NCBI GenBank assembly: GCA_033675265.1 | Contig: JAUJYZ010001510.1 | Coordinates: 103,501-167,500, forward strand | Reading direction: 5' to 3' | DNA length: 64,000 nt | From: Actinostola sp. cb2023 | Lineage: Eukaryota > Cnidaria > Anthozoa > Actiniaria > Actinostolidae | In this document: one piece after another, positions 63,132 to 64,000 of the stretch | How positions within the stretch are numbered: the first letter of the stretch is position 1 | Layout: each line of letters starts with the position of its first letter | The notes under the pieces: generated by a model | The model's database searches: none | Told to the model about the DNA's origin: nothing | Seen by the model: only the letters and a program-made list of their open reading frames with translations | Translations under genes and position numbers: made by a program

Positions 63132-64000
63132 CTATTTTTGAAATAAATTGATATTCAGTATTTTTTTCGAAGTTTGCTTTGCAGTTTGTAAAATACAATA
63201 AAATCGTATAATAACAACAACAACAACAATAATAATGATAATAATAATAATAATAATAATATAGATGCAAAAATTACTCGATTTTGATTGGCTGAGAGCT
63301 TTGCTATTAATTATTCTAAACACTGTGCAAAAAAGTGTAACACAGTGCAAAAGAGTGTAACACAGTGCAAATTACAAACAAAATTTCGCTTTTGATTGGC
63401 TAATAAACAATAGAAAATAATTTTAGCCAATCACATTACAGTGGTTTCCATGGCAACAGAAAATTCACAGAATTTCAAAAATTTCAAGATGGCGGATCTT
63501 TGCCGAAAAAGGGTTGAAAAACGCTACCAAAATCACTGAAAAATCAATTTTATGCAGTACAAAAGACAGAACGAATGGAAAGAAGGACTCGCTGCCTGTT
63601 ATTCTGGAGTTAACAAGCACCAAAAACAACATTTTCACCATTTTATAGACTCGACATGAAAGTTGACGGGGGAGCCTTCTCTAGAAAGGAAAACTGAAAA
63701 CTACATGTACGTGATAAATGAAGAACTTTGTTGGCTCTTGTAAGCAAAAGGTACTTCAAACTTCTACAAATTAATGAGTATTCAACTTTGGTTTGAGTGG
63801 TCAGGAAAGTAATCAAGGATATCCAGTGATTTACAGTAAGTTTGGTCGAATTTCTCTCTGAGTGCGTGAATGAACTCTCAATTAAAAACTGAGGTCTGAG
63901 GATCAAACTTTTGAGCTTTCGGGAATAGAAAATCAGAGTTTTGTACTCGTTTCAACTTTCCAAAAACGATGAACACCCTTTGTACTTATTGCTGTTTGTT
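63132..64000. other. Right end: intron of the SUSD2-like gene
   Basis: The intron upstream of the first visible AMOP exon. Contains an AAT run at 63230-63261, tandem GTGCAAAAAAGTGTAACACA units at 63327-63372, and three copies of a phrase like TTTTGATTGGCTGA, a common repeat. No further exon was identified; the ORF at 63643-63906 has no recognised domain. Confidence 0.5.

Overview
The window is nuclear DNA of an invertebrate animal. Genes are split into short exons with GT/AG introns. The proteome is clearly metazoan: an LRRC74-like LRR protein, FCF1, a SAM-domain protein, and an AMOP/VWD/sushi membrane protein of SUSD2 type. Between genes the DNA is AT-rich and packed with foldback elements, MITEs, satellites and microsatellites. 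The repertoire (a Helitron-like element with a 2A peptide and OTU protease, and a TIGR02452 PARG-like gene) suggests a marine invertebrate such as a sponge or cnidarian. The species cannot be fixed from the sequence alone. No rRNA, tRNA or CRISPR was recognised.

Layout. 0.4-7.5 kb, minus: an LRRC74-like gene, running off the left edge, with repeat-filled introns. 8.0-11.9 kb: a head-to-head MITE pair, a palindrome with two arms of about 540 bp, and a 90-bp satellite. 11.9-15.7 kb, minus: a complete eight-exon SAM-domain gene (357 aa) with a LINE 3' end in one intron. 16.1-18.7 kb, plus: a single-exon Tnp2/CACTA-like transposase with DDE candidate residues. 19.4-19.9 kb: a 69-bp satellite. 20.1-24.9 kb, plus: a decayed Helitron-like element encoding 2A, OTU, a second thiol-protease-like segment, and a DUF6570/Helitron_like_N protein truncated before the HUH nickase motif. 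A 916-bp TA-flanked transposon sits inside its OTU domain. 25.5-30.9 kb: foldback elements, an orphan ORF and a second CCAA/TTGG satellite. 31.0-35.0 kb, minus: a two-exon PARG-like gene (312 aa). 35.3-42.2 kb, plus: FCF1 (195 aa, nine coding exons), head-to-head with the PARG-like gene and carrying a 2.56-kb AAGATC-rich element in an intron. 45.6-63.1 kb, minus: a SUSD2-like gene, 5'-incomplete, with at least four tandem copies of its last exon (transmembrane segment plus cytoplasmic tail) separated by arrays of a 57-bp repeat.

The host genes do not look like a pathway. Two promoter regions are shared by divergent neighbours: 15,663-16,071 (SAM gene / transposase) and 34,997-35,255 (PARG-like / FCF1). 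The most striking structures are the duplicated terminal-exon cassettes at 45.6-55.3 kb, the nested transposon whose in-silico removal closes the OTU frame, and a dispersed TTGGGNTNCCTGTGG motif seen about 20 times between 6.5 and 34.5 kb.

All exon boundaries below were worked out by hand from splice signals, reading phase and family resemblance. No alignment or transcript data were available.
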